Shown in pieces: positions 1 through 6,586 of a DNA stretch of 6,974 nt. Origin of the DNA: an uncultured Shinella sp. (GTDB lineage: Bacteria; Pseudomonadota; Alphaproteobacteria; Rhizobiales; Rhizobiaceae); contig CAMLOC010000193.1 in NCBI GenBank assembly GCA_946481465.1, forward strand, positions 1 to 6,974, in the 5' to 3' direction. Position 1 is the stretch's first letter; each line of letters begins with the position of its first letter. The notes under the pieces were generated by a model. The model did no database searches and had not been told where the DNA came from. It saw only the letters and a program-made list of their open reading frames with translations. The position numbers were made by a program, and so were the translations under genes.

Positions 1-10
1 GAAATCCGTC

Positions 11-39
11 TTGAAATCGCCGGGCAATCCCTGTATCAG
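11..39 (+). promoter_or_regulatory. Candidate sigma70-type promoter in front of the tRNA-Thr relic
   Basis: A TTGAAA box at 11-16 and a TATCAG box at 34-39 are separated by 17 bases, the ideal spacing. The first matches TTGACA at five of six positions, the second matches TATAAT at four of six. Transcription would begin near 45, about 32 bases before the truncated tRNA copy. No equally good promoter is visible just before the intact tRNA at 213, so this may still be the promoter that drives it, through a leader of about 165 bases. A 13-bp palindrome (56-68) lies in the leader. The call rests on consensus matching only. Confidence 0.5.
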
Positions 40-77
40 CCCCTCACCAAACGCGACGGGTCACCCGTTCCGCAAGG

Positions 78-116
78 GCCGCTTTAGCTCAGTCGGTAGA
101 GCACATCATTCGTAAT
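78..116 (+). pseudogene. Truncated tRNA-Thr(CGT): 5' half only
   Basis: These 39 bases are identical to 213-251, the first half of the intact tRNA-Thr downstream. They include the acceptor 5' strand, the D arm, the anticodon arm 5' strand and the whole anticodon loop. Identity stops one base into the anticodon stem 3' strand, and no T arm or acceptor 3' strand follows, so this copy cannot make a tRNA. The sequence upstream of the two copies does not match, so this is not a simple tandem duplication with long flanks. A break near the anticodon loop is a common crossover place for tyrosine recombinases that use tRNA genes. An integration or excision scar is therefore a reasonable but unproven origin. 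Confidence 0.85.
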
Positions 117-143
117 TAGCGGGTCCGCTAGAGAATGAGGTGT
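101..143 (+). repeat. Long imperfect hairpin spanning the tRNA relic and its linker
   Basis: Bases 101-111 of the relic (D-arm end and 5' side of the anticodon arm) pair with 133-143 in the linker. Ten of eleven positions pair, counting one G-U, with one A/G mismatch at 105/139. Inside lies a second, perfect inverted repeat: TAGCGG at 117-122 and CCGCTA at 125-130. In RNA the two would stack into one 43-base hairpin with an asymmetric internal loop. No T tract follows, so it is not a typical intrinsic terminator. It may be an att-like or processing structure, or chance plus local quasi-palindrome formation. Confidence 0.5.
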
Positions 144-212
144 AAAGCCAGTGGGTTGGCAGTGAGGTGAAGAAAATAGTAGGGCGATAGTAGTTTGCCC
201 TGCGCTTGGTGA

Positions 213-288
213 GCCGCTTTAGCTCAGTCGGTAGAGCACATCATTCGTAATGATGGGGTCACGTGTTCGAGTCACGTAAGCGGCACCA
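213..288 (+). tRNA. tRNA-Thr, anticodon CGT
   Basis: This is a complete 76-base cloverleaf including the encoded CCA (286-288). The acceptor stem is GCCGCTT (213-219) with AAGCGGC (278-284), all seven pairs intact, and A285 is the discriminator. The D arm is GCTC/GAGC (222-225, 234-237) and the anticodon stem CATCA/TGATG (239-243, 251-255). The loop TTCGTAA carries anticodon CGT at 246-248, which reads the threonine codon ACG. The variable loop is GGGTC, and the T stem ACGTG/CACGT (261-265, 273-277) encloses TTCGAGT. The gene converges on the DUF3095 gene, whose stop is 28 bases beyond; no clear terminator is visible between them. A 5'-half copy lies upstream at 78-116. Confidence 0.97.
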
Positions 289-316
289 CTCACCTTCAAG
301 TCCATGAACCACCGTT

Positions 317-1486
317 TCAGGGCGCGCCAGACGCGCTCGACATCTGTTTCTTCAAGCGGGTGGCCGCCATGGCGTAGCCGCCGGCGGCGCCGTCGATGAA
401 ATGCATGTGGTCGCGCCGCATCGCCGTCGGCACGATGCAGGTCATGAGCGCCGAATCCTGCCGGTGCAGGCCGAAATGGCAGATGCCGGCGCTCGCGGCC
501 CGCTCCAGCCGGGCCTCGATCTGCCGAGACCGCGTCGGGTCCATGTCGACGGTCATCTTCAAGCCATCGTCGAACTTGCGAAAATCCGTGTTCCGGGCGA
601 CGTCCTGCCGGTATATTTTCGGGTCGAAACGGCCGAGGGTCAGGCCGAGACGGTAGAGGCCGGAGGTAAGGATGTGCTGGCCCAGGATGACGAACCATTG
701 CCGGAGGCGCCGTCCCCTGGCGGCCGCCTTCGTCTCCACCGACAGGCCGGCGCCCGACAGGCCGAGCTGCGGCCCCTCCGGCGCGATGGGATGCCCCTCC
801 CGCTCCTCGCCGCCCGCCAGCGCGATGATCTCGAGGACGAGGTCCTCGAAAGCCTGCGCATTGCCCCGCCCTGCCGGGAGTGCGATGATCGAGACGATGT
901 CGCCATGGCGGGAGCGGATCGGGTTCCATCGGCAGGAGAGGCCCGTCAGGTCCGGATGGGCGTCCGGCAATGCCGGCGGCACGGCAAAACGCCCCTCCTT
1001 CATGCGCGCCTCGGCCCAGCTCGATCCGCCGCCGGCAAACATCGCATAGGACACGTCAGGAGTGACCTGGAACCGCGCGACGCGGACCTCGAGCCCGGCG
1101 GCGACGACCTCCGCGACAGGAACGAGCGCGACGCGCAGCGTCAGCCCGAGCTCCCTGCCGACCCAGCCCTGCACCGCCGAAAGGACATCGCGCACCCGTT
1201 CCACGCCGGACGGCGGCACGGCGACAATGGCGCCGTCACCGCCGAAGACGAAGGGAAGATCGGTGTTGCCGAGCGCGTTCAGCACGGCCGAGATGACGCT
1301 GGCGCCGGCCATGTTGACGGCCTTGTAGCGGCCTGTCTCGATTGCCCCGGAAGAATCGACGATATCCGCGGTCGCCAGCGCCCAGTCCGCCGGCAGCGCA
1401 TGGTAATTGTGGCTGTCCGCGACGCCGGCGAAATCGACGAAGACGGGAAGCGTGCTGAAGAATGTTTCGCCGGAAAGCATGTTCAT
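317..1486 (-). CDS. DUF3095 family protein, cyclase-like N-terminal half
   Basis: This 389-residue soluble protein fits the length and pattern of the DUF3095 family, whose function I do not know. The N-terminal part has TADIVDSSG (about 39-47) and, 43 residues after D41, VFGGDGAIVAV (80-90) with D84. Two aspartates at this spacing, in a DIxxS and a GDG context, resemble the metal-binding pair of class III nucleotidyl cyclases. That comparison is my inference; nucleotide cyclase activity is not shown. The C-terminus has the motif HMHFIDGAAGGYAMAATRL, which I associate with the family. There is no signal peptide or membrane segment. The chosen ATG has no strong Shine-Dalgarno site; an ATG two codons later is possible. 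The gene lies 66 bases downstream of the transporter on the same strand, so co-transcription is likely. Confidence 0.85.
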   Translation of the reverse strand: MNMLSGETFFSTLPVFVDFAGVADSHNYHALPADWALATADIVDSSGAIETGRYKAVNMAGASVISAVLNALGNTDLPFVFGGDGAIVAVPPSGVERVRDVLSAVQGWVGRELGLTLRVALVPVAEVVAAGLEVRVARFQVTPDVSYAMFAGGGSSWAEARMKEGRFAVPPALPDAHPDLTGLSCRWNPIRSRHGDIVSIIALPAGRGNAQAFEDLVLEIIALAGGEEREGHPIAPEGPQLGLSGAGLSVETKAAARGRRLRQWFVILGQHILTSGLYRLGLTLGRFDPKIYRQDVARNTDFRKFDDGLKMTVDMDPTRSRQIEARLERAASAGICHFGLHRQDSALMTCIVPTAMRRDHMHFIDGAAGGYAMAATRLKKQMSSASGAP

Positions 1487-1522
1487 GCCGCAAGGCTACC
1501 ATATCGGCGCGGGACCGCGCGA

Positions 1523-1550
1523 GGAAAGATGGGGCCGCGCGGCCCTTTCC
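1523..1550 (-). repeat. GC-rich inverted repeat between transporter and DUF3095 genes
   Basis: GGAAAG (1523-1528) and CTTTCC (1545-1550) flank a perfect 14-bp palindrome, GGGCCGCGCGGCCC (1532-1545). On the minus-strand transcript this lies three bases after the transporter stop and 37 bases before the DUF3095 start. It could partly end or stabilise the transporter message. No T run follows it on the minus strand, so full intrinsic termination is not supported. Confidence 0.45.
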
Positions 1551-1552
1551 GG

Positions 1553-2743
1553 TCAGCCGGCATGGCGCTCCGGGTCGATCCTCCGGGCGGCCTCGGACGA
1601 CGGATCGAGGATGATCGTCGAGGGCGGCTCGGTGGCGTCGACCTCGCGGATCCATTCCCGCCAGATGGCGACGAGCAGCGCCATGAGGACGGGGCCGATG
1701 AAGAGGCCGAGGAAGCCCATGGTCTTCACGCCGCCGATGAGGCCGAAGAAGGTGGGCAGGAACGGCAGCTTGATCGGGCCGCCGACGAGGCGCGGACGCA
1801 GCGTCTTGTCGACGATGAAGAGTTCGACCGACCCCCAGGTGAGGAGCGCCAGGCCCGCGACCGGCGAGCCGCTGGAGACGAGATAGATCGAGACCAGCGT
1901 GAAGGAGAGCGGCGCGCCGCCGGGGAAGAGCGCCATGATGCCGGTCAAAACGCCGAGCGTGACCGCCGAGGGCACGCCGGCGACCCAATAGGCGATGCCG
2001 AGCACGATGCCCTCGCCGATGGCGATCAGCGTCATGCCCGTGACGGTGGAACTGATCGTCGCCGGCACGATGCGGGAAATGCGCTCCCAGCGCATCGGCA
2101 GGATGCGCTCGCCGAGCCGGTCCACCTGGCCGGCGAAGGACTGGCCGTCGCGGTAGATGAAGAAGAGGGCGATCAACATGAACAGCATGGCGAGCAGCAG
2201 GCCGAAGGCCTTGCCGCCGGCCGCCAGCGCGACCCGGTAGATATTGCCGATATTGGCGCCGCTGACGATCTGCGTCAGCTCGCCGATCGCGCCGGGATGA
2301 TCGAGGAAACGCGTCCACTGCATGTCGAGCCAGCCGCCGACGACCGGCAGGGCCCGGATCCAGTCCGGCGTCGGCGCCCCGGTCGTATTCGTCTCGACCG
2401 CCCAGCCGATCCACTCGCGAATCTCGTGGAAGGCATAGGTCGAGGCGATCATGATCGGCCCGATGATGAAGGCGAGGATCAGGAGGATGGCGATGGAGGC
2501 AGCGAGCGTGCGGTTGCCGTTCACCTGGGCGAGCAGGCGCGAATAGAGCGGCCAGCTCGCAAAGGCGATGACCAGCGCGGCGAGCACTGGCACGACGAAG
2601 CCGTGGAAGAAATAGATGCCGGCGAAGGCGATGAGTACGAGGAGCCAGCGCGCCGCCGAGATCGGCGAGATGAGCGCCGCGCTGCTCGCGCGCGCCACGC
2701 CGAGAAACCGGGGCTCACTTCTGCGATGGTCCTGATGCAGCAA
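1553..2743 (-). CDS. AI-2E family transporter (YdiK/PerM-like membrane protein)
   Basis: The 396-residue inner-membrane protein has the layout of the AI-2E/UPF0118 family. Hydrophobic segments lie at about 33-47, 49-64 and 80-101, followed by a soluble stretch (about 105-170). Further segments lie at about 178-197, 235-255, 258-276, 280-291, 296-311 and 328-360. The family C-terminal signature is clear: VDKTLRPRLVGG (311-322), then LPFLPTFFGLIGG (326-338) and GLFIGPVLMALL (346-357). Some family members export autoinducer-2 and others act in ion or proton exchange, so the substrate here is unknown. The start used is TTG at 2743, with GGGAG on the minus strand (2753-2757) nine bases before it. 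The GTG at codon 16 is an alternative. Two ATGs just upstream (2768, 2759) are out of frame and stop after 14-17 codons. The gene is divergent from fadD and heads the pair with DUF3095. Confidence 0.9.
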   Translation of the reverse strand: MLHQDHRRSEPRFLGVARASSAALISPISAARWLLVLIAFAGIYFFHGFVVPVLAALVIAFASWPLYSRLLAQVNGNRTLAASIAILLILAFIIGPIMIASTYAFHEIREWIGWAVETNTTGAPTPDWIRALPVVGGWLDMQWTRFLDHPGAIGELTQIVSGANIGNIYRVALAAGGKAFGLLLAMLFMLIALFFIYRDGQSFAGQVDRLGERILPMRWERISRIVPATISSTVTGMTLIAIGEGIVLGIAYWVAGVPSAVTLGVLTGIMALFPGGAPLSFTLVSIYLVSSGSPVAGLALLTWGSVELFIVDKTLRPRLVGGPIKLPFLPTFFGLIGGVKTMGFLGLFIGPVLMALLVAIWREWIREVDATEPPSTIILDPSSEAARRIDPERHAG

Positions 2744-2808
2744 ACGCGTCCACTCCCATGAGGCCCATGCGGGGGCCGGGCAATCCAGATAATGTGTATC
2801 GCACGAAT

Positions 2809-2837
2809 GTTAAACATATACGTGGTTTTTTCGGCAA
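2809..2837 (-). promoter_or_regulatory. Candidate promoter for the transporter-DUF3095 pair
   Basis: On the minus strand TTGCCG (2837-2832) and TTTAAC (2814-2809) are 17 bases apart in an AT-rich patch, each matching the sigma70 consensus at four of six positions. Transcription would start near 2802, about 60 bases before the TTG start codon. This is the best match I see in the divergent region, but it is weak. Confidence 0.3.
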
Positions 2838-2883
2838 AGGCGCGCTGAGACGCCGCAGGTGCGGCGAAATCCTGAAACGCGCC

Positions 2884-2897
2884 CGAAGGGACCTTCG
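2884..2897. repeat. 14-base inverted repeat upstream of the fadD promoter
   Basis: CGAAGG (2884-2889) and CCTTCG (2892-2897) form a perfect inverted repeat around GA. It ends five bases before the TTGACG box of the candidate fadD promoter, a position usual for a regulator-binding site. It could also be a short hairpin. The bound protein, if any, is unknown. Confidence 0.3.
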
Positions 2898-2902
2898 ATT
2901 TA

Positions 2903-2936
2903 TTGACGTTTACGTTAATGTAATATAGCGATCGCT
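2903..2936 (+). promoter_or_regulatory. Candidate fadD promoter and operator
   Basis: A TTGACG box (2903-2908) is followed by the imperfect palindrome TTACGTTAATGTAA (2910-2923; TTAC and GTAA arms match perfectly, with one mismatched pair inside). Next come an AT-rich TAATATAG and the perfect 10-bp palindrome AGCGATCGCT (2927-2936). The likely -10 (TATAGC at 2924, 15-base spacer) is poor, so the promoter may need an activator. The TTGACGTTTACGTTAA stretch resembles, from memory, LiuR-type MerR-family operators of branched-chain and fatty-acid degradation genes in Proteobacteria. That would suit a fatty acyl-CoA ligase, but the assignment is inferred. Confidence 0.4.
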
Positions 2937-3032
2937 CTTGATGGCGCCTTTCAAAAGCATCATCTTGCCCCTACGAATGGTTGGAGGACCGTTCGGCGCC
3001 GGCGGGACGGGATGACGCCCCGCGCGCAACGA

Positions 3033-3038
3033 GGAGGA
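3033..3038 (+). promoter_or_regulatory. Ribosome binding site that fixes the fadD start
   Basis: GGAGGA sits five bases before the ATG at 3044, within a purine run (3031-3040). This strong site selects the ATG over the in-frame TTG at 2981, which would add 21 residues with no family resemblance and has no comparable site. Confidence 0.85.
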
Positions 3039-3043
3039 GACGC

Positions 3044-4759
3044 ATGAGCGCCACGATCGAAGCCCCTTCCGCCCAGCCCTCCGGCCGGTTCTGGCTGGCC
3101 TCCTATCCGGAAGGCATGGCGGGGCAGATCGCACCCCTCACCCACGCCTCCATCGGCGCGCTCGTCGAAAGCTGCTGCGCGCAATATGCCGATCGCCCGG
3201 CCTTCACCAGCATGGGCAGGACGCTGACCTTCCGGGATTTCGAGGCAGCCTCGGCGAAGGTCGCCGCCTGGCTTCAGGCGCGGGGGCTGGAAAAGGGCGA
3301 CCGCGTCGCCGTGATGATGCCGAATGTCCTGCAGAATCCGGTCATCATCTTCGGCATCCTGCGTGCCGGCCTTGTCGTGGTGAACGTCAACCCGCTCTAT
3401 ACGCCGCGGGAACTGGAGCACCAGCTGAAGGATGCCGGCGCCAAGGCGCTGTTCGTGCTGGAAAATTTCGCGACCACCGTGGCGCAGGTCGTCGCGCGCA
3501 CGGAGGTCCGGCATGTCGTCGTCACCACGATGGGCGACATGCTCGGGCTGAAGGGGCTGATCGTCAACTTCGTGGTGCGGCGGGTGAAGAAGCTGGTGCC
3601 GGCCTGGTCCCTGCCCGGCCATGTGCCGTTTGCCCGGGTGATGGCGGACGGCGCGCGCGGCCGCCTCCGGCCGGTCGACGTCGCGCCCGGCGATACCGCC
3701 TTCCTGCAATATACCGGCGGCACGACGGGCGTCTCCAAGGGTGCGACGCTGACCCACTCCAACCTGCTTTCCAACATGGAGCAGATCAAGCTGTGGATCG
3801 AGCCGACCTTCCGCCTCAGGAAGCGGCCGGAGCAGCTCGTCTTCGTCTGCGCGCTGCCGCTCTACCATATCTTCGCGCTGACGGTGAACGGGCTGATGGG
3901 CATCGCGCTCGGCGGCCACAACGTGCTGATTGCCAATCCCCGCGACATCCCGGCCTTCATCAAGGAGCTGGCGAAGGTGCGCATCCACATCTTCCCCGGC
4001 CTCAACACGCTGTTCAACGCGCTGATGAACAATCCGGATTTCTCGAAGGCGGACCTTTCCGAATTGCTGCTGACGCTCGGCGGCGGCATGGCGGTGCAGC
4101 GGCCGGTGGCCGAGCGCTGGCAGGCGATGACGGGCTGCGCGATCACCGAGGGCTACGGCCTCTCGGAAACCTCGCCGGTGGCGACCGCCAACCGCTTCGA
4201 CAGGCCGGAATTCACCGGTACGATCGGCCTGCCGCTCCCCTCGACCGATATCGAGATCCGCGACGACGACGGCAGGACGCTGGGGCTGGGAGAGGTCGGC
4301 GAGATCTGCATCCGCGGCCCGCAGGTCATGGCCGGCTACTGGCAGCGGCCGGACGAGACGGCCCGGGCGATGACGCCGGACGGTTTCTTCCGTTCCGGCG
4401 ACATCGGCTTCATGACGCCGGAAGGCTTCACCAAGATCGTCGACCGCAAGAAGGACATGATCCTCGTCTCCGGCTTCAACGTCTTCCCCAACGAGGTGGA
4501 GGAGGTGGCCATGTCGCTCGCCGGCATCCTGGAATGCGCAGCGGTCGGCGTGCCGGACGGCCATTCCGGCGAGGCGGTGAAGCTCTTCGTGGTCAAGAGG
4601 GATCCGGCGTTGACGGAGGCCGACGTGAAGGCCCATTGCGCGGCGAACCTCACCAACTACAAGCGGCCGAAATTCATCGAATTCCGCACGGAACTGCCGA
4701 AATCCAATGTCGGCAAGATATTGCGCAAGGATCTGCGAGCCTGCGGAAACCCGGGTTAA
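3044..4759 (+). CDS. fadD: Long-chain fatty acid-CoA ligase
   Basis: The enzyme joins a long-chain fatty acid to coenzyme A through an acyl-AMP intermediate. This commits the fatty acid to beta-oxidation or lipid re-use, at the inner face of the membrane. The 571-residue length is near the 561 of E. coli FadD. The ANL-superfamily motifs occur in order: the phosphate-binding loop YTGGTTGVSKG (223-233), the adenine-site motif GYGLSETSP (370-378), the FadD signature DGFFRSGDIGF (446-456, catalytic Asp453), the hinge VDRKKDM (466-472) and the C-terminal lysine in SNVGKILRK (K558). There is no signal peptide. pgi follows after 99 bases on the same strand; S. meliloti, as I recall, has the same order. 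In S. meliloti fadD affects swarming and symbiosis. Nothing suggests truncation. Confidence 0.93.
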   Translation: MSATIEAPSAQPSGRFWLASYPEGMAGQIAPLTHASIGALVESCCAQYADRPAFTSMGRTLTFRDFEAASAKVAAWLQARGLEKGDRVAVMMPNVLQNPVIIFGILRAGLVVVNVNPLYTPRELEHQLKDAGAKALFVLENFATTVAQVVARTEVRHVVVTTMGDMLGLKGLIVNFVVRRVKKLVPAWSLPGHVPFARVMADGARGRLRPVDVAPGDTAFLQYTGGTTGVSKGATLTHSNLLSNMEQIKLWIEPTFRLRKRPEQLVFVCALPLYHIFALTVNGLMGIALGGHNVLIANPRDIPAFIKELAKVRIHIFPGLNTLFNALMNNPDFSKADLSELLLTLGGGMAVQRPVAERWQAMTGCAITEGYGLSETSPVATANRFDRPEFTGTIGLPLPSTDIEIRDDDGRTLGLGEVGEICIRGPQVMAGYWQRPDETARAMTPDGFFRSGDIGFMTPEGFTKIVDRKKDMILVSGFNVFPNEVEEVAMSLAGILECAAVGVPDGHSGEAVKLFVVKRDPALTEADVKAHCAANLTNYKRPKFIEFRTELPKSNVGKILRKDLRACGNPG

Positions 4760-4858
4760 ACCGATTTAATTTTTTCGGCCAAGTCGCGTTTGCGGCCTTG
4801 ATTTGGACATGCCAAAGCGACTAGCTAGCGGCATCGTCAAAAGCCAGGGACCACGCCG

Positions 4859-6484
4859 ATGAACGCGCTTGTCGAAAAGCTGAAATCCATCGTCCGCGAC
4901 ACCAACGCAACAGACATCCGCGCCGCCTTCGCGGCCGACCCGCAGCGGTTCTCCCGCTACAGCCTCACGCTCGGCGACTTCCTCTTCGACTATTCCAAAT
5001 GCGCGGTGAACGACGCGGTGCTGGACGGGCTGGAGGCGCTGGCGAAGGATGCCGGCGTCGAAAAGAAGCGCGACGCCATGTTCTCCGGCGAAATCATCAA
5101 CATCACGGAAGAGCGCGCCGTGCTGCACACCGCGCTGCGCAACCGCGCCAACACGCCCGTCCTCGTCGACGGCAAGGACGTCATGCCCGACGTCAACGCC
5201 GTGCTCGACGCCATGGGTGCCTTCGCGGATGGCATCCGGACCGGTCAGCTCACCGGCGCGACGGGCAAGAAGATCACCGACGTCGTCAATATCGGCATCG
5301 GCGGCTCCGATCTCGGCCCCGTCATGGCGACGCTGGCGCTCGCGCCCTACCATGATGGCCCCAGGCTGCACTTCGTCTCCAATATCGACGGCGCGCATAT
5401 CGCCGACACGCTGAAGCCGCTGGAGGCGGAGACGACGCTGTTCATCGTCGCCTCCAAGACCTTCACGACGATCGAGACGATGACCAATGCCGCCACGGCC
5501 CGCAGGTTCATCGCCGATGCGCTGGGCGAAGCGGCCGTCGGCCACCATTTTTGCGCGGTCTCCACGGCGCTCGACAAGGTCTCGGCCTTCGGCATTGGCG
5601 CGGAACGCGTCTTCGGCTTCTGGGACTGGGTCGGCGGGCGCTATTCGATCTGGTCGGCCATCGGCCTGCCGCTGATGATCGCCATCGGCAAGCAGAATTT
5701 TGCCGAATTCCTCGCCGGCGGCCATGCCATCGACAATCATTTCCGCGAGGCGCCGATCCGGGAAAACATCCCGATGCTGCTCGGCCTCATCGGCTACTAT
5801 CACCGCAATGTGCTGAACTACGCCTCGCGCGCCATCCTGCCCTATGACCAGCGCCTGTCGCGCTTTCCCGCCTATCTCCAGCAGCTCGACATGGAATCGA
5901 ACGGCAAGTCGGTGACGATGGATTCGACGCCCGTCGAAGGCCAGACCGGCCCTGTCGTCTGGGGCGAGCCCGGCACCAACGGCCAGCACGCCTTCTACCA
6001 GCTCATCCACCAGGGCACGGCGATCATCCCGGCCGAATTCATGATCGCGGCGAACGGCCACGAGAAGGACCTGCGCCACCAGCACCAGCTCCTGATCGCC
6101 AATTGCCTCGCCCAGTCGGAAGCATTGATGAAGGGGCGCACGCTGGCAGAGGCCAGGGCGCAGCTGACCTCGAAGGGCATGGATGAGGCGAAGGCGGACA
6201 GGATCGCGCCGCACCGCGTCTTCGACGGCAACCGGCCGTCAATCACCATGGTGCATGACAGCCTGACGCCCTTCGCGCTCGGCCGGCTGATCGCGCTCTA
6301 CGAACACCGCGTCTTCGTCGAGGGCGCCCTGTTCAACATCAATTCCTTCGACCAGTGGGGCGTCGAGCTCGGCAAGGAACTGGCAACGGGCCTGCTGCCG
6401 GTCGTGGAGGGCAAGGAGAGCGCGGCCGGCCACGATTCCTCGACCGCCGGCCTCGTCGCCGCGCTCCTGAAGGCGGCAAACTAG
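4859..6484 (+). CDS. pgi: Glucose-6-phosphate isomerase
   Basis: This cytosolic enzyme interconverts glucose-6-phosphate and fructose-6-phosphate. In rhizobia it mainly serves gluconeogenesis and feeding of hexose phosphate into the Entner-Doudoroff and pentose phosphate routes and polysaccharide precursors. It is 541 residues long (E. coli 549). Both family signatures are intact: [14 protein letters not shown] (256-269) and [10 protein letters not shown] (497-506). The expected catalytic residues are present: Glu346 in DMESNGK, His377 in [10 protein letters not shown], Lys506 at the end of the second signature and Arg261 in GGRYS. The 31-residue Glu-His spacing equals that of the rabbit and E. 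coli enzymes. The ATG follows AGGGA (4846-4850) by eight bases. I see no convincing own promoter or terminator in the 99-base gap after fadD, so partial read-through from fadD is possible. Confidence 0.97.
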   Translation: MNALVEKLKSIVRDTNATDIRAAFAADPQRFSRYSLTLGDFLFDYSKCAVNDAVLDGLEALAKDAGVEKKRDAMFSGEIINITEERAVLHTALRNRANTPVLVDGKDVMPDVNAVLDAMGAFADGIRTGQLTGATGKKITDVVNIGIGGSDLGPVMATLALAPYHDGPRLHFVSNIDGAHIADTLKPLEAETTLFIVASKTFTTIETMTNAATARRFIADALGEAAVGHHFCAVSTALDKVSAFGIGAERVFGFWDWVGGRYSIWSAIGLPLMIAIGKQNFAEFLAGGHAIDNHFREAPIRENIPMLLGLIGYYHRNVLNYASRAILPYDQRLSRFPAYLQQLDMESNGKSVTMDSTPVEGQTGPVVWGEPGTNGQHAFYQLIHQGTAIIPAEFMIAANGHEKDLRHQHQLLIANCLAQSEALMKGRTLAEARAQLTSKGMDEAKADRIAPHRVFDGNRPSITMVHDSLTPFALGRLIALYEHRVFVEGALFNINSFDQWGVELGKELATGLLPVVEGKESAAGHDSSTAGLVAALLKAAN

Positions 6485-6485
6485 A

Positions 6486-6530
6486 GTTTGTCGGGGAAAA
6501 GTGGGAACCGGCTTTTCTGAAGAGACAAAC
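6486..6530 (+). repeat. First stem-loop of a palindromic intergenic element
   Basis: GTTTGTC (6486-6492) pairs with GACAAAC (6524-6530), and inside it GAAAAG (6496-6501) pairs with CTTTTC (6512-6517). The hairpin begins one base after the pgi stop codon. The sequence, with its core GGAAAAGTGGGAACCGG, resembles dispersed intergenic palindromes I know from Rhizobiaceae genomes (mosaic or RIME-type elements). That resemblance is from memory, and copy number must be checked in the genome. Confidence 0.55.
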
Positions 6531-6543
6531 GAAAACAAAGAAA

Positions 6544-6586
6544 CCTAGAATCTGTCTGGTTCAGAATGAACCAGACAGATTCTAGG
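6544..6586. terminator. 20-bp perfect inverted repeat, probable bidirectional terminator
   Basis: The arms 6544-6563 and 6567-6586 are exact reverse complements over 20 bases, separated by only GAA (6564-6566). The arms are moderately AT-containing, and no T tract of normal length follows on either side. The element lies between the converging pgi and glycosyltransferase genes, where a bidirectional terminator is expected. The stop codon of the glycosyltransferase (6582-6584) falls inside the right arm. It may be the second half of a mobile or dispersed rhizobial palindrome together with 6486-6530. The structure is certain; the termination role is inferred. Confidence 0.65.

Noticed and set aside
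56..68. 13-base palindrome ACGGGT-C-ACCCGT as an operator or terminator
   Set aside because: The one-base centre cannot form a hairpin without losing pairs, and palindromes this short are common by chance in GC-rich DNA. It is mentioned only as part of the leader.
1..87. Open plus-strand frame from the left edge ending at TAG inside the tRNA relic (28 codons), possible tail of a gene such as an integrase
   Set aside because: I recognise no family, a second plus frame is also open here, and a good tRNA promoter lies within it. It is more likely upstream leader DNA.
1553..2743. Reading the AI-2E transporter as evidence of autoinducer-2 quorum sensing
   Set aside because: The family name covers proteins with varied or unknown substrates, and no lux-type or lsr-type gene is in the window.
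401..2761. Very long plus-strand open frame of 786 codons opposite the DUF3095 and transporter genes
   Set aside because: It runs antisense to two recognisable genes, is rich in Arg, Asp, Gly and Glu as expected of the complement of GC-rich codons, and resembles no family.
2981..3043. N-terminal extension of fadD from the TTG at 2981
   Set aside because: The added 21 residues are Arg-rich and not FadD-like, while the ATG at 3044 has a near-ideal GGAGGA site five bases before it.
2960..4636. Minus-strand open frame of 558 codons opposite fadD, and a plus-strand frame at 3793-4824
   Set aside because: Both are low-complexity shadows of fadD in other frames; fadD itself has every catalytic motif.
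4761..4816. Possible terminator or hairpin between fadD and pgi (CCGA/TCGG at 4761-4778; TTTGG/CCAAA at 4802-4816)
   Set aside because: The stems are only four or five pairs and no T run follows in the right place, so the evidence is too weak to annotate.
4766..6214. Minus-strand open frame of 482 codons opposite pgi
   Set aside because: This is an antisense shadow of pgi with composition-driven sequence and no motifs.
6355..6585. Plus-strand ORF of 76 codons across the end of pgi and the palindromic element
   Set aside because: It overlaps pgi out of frame, then reads through repeat sequence, with no motif or ribosome site.
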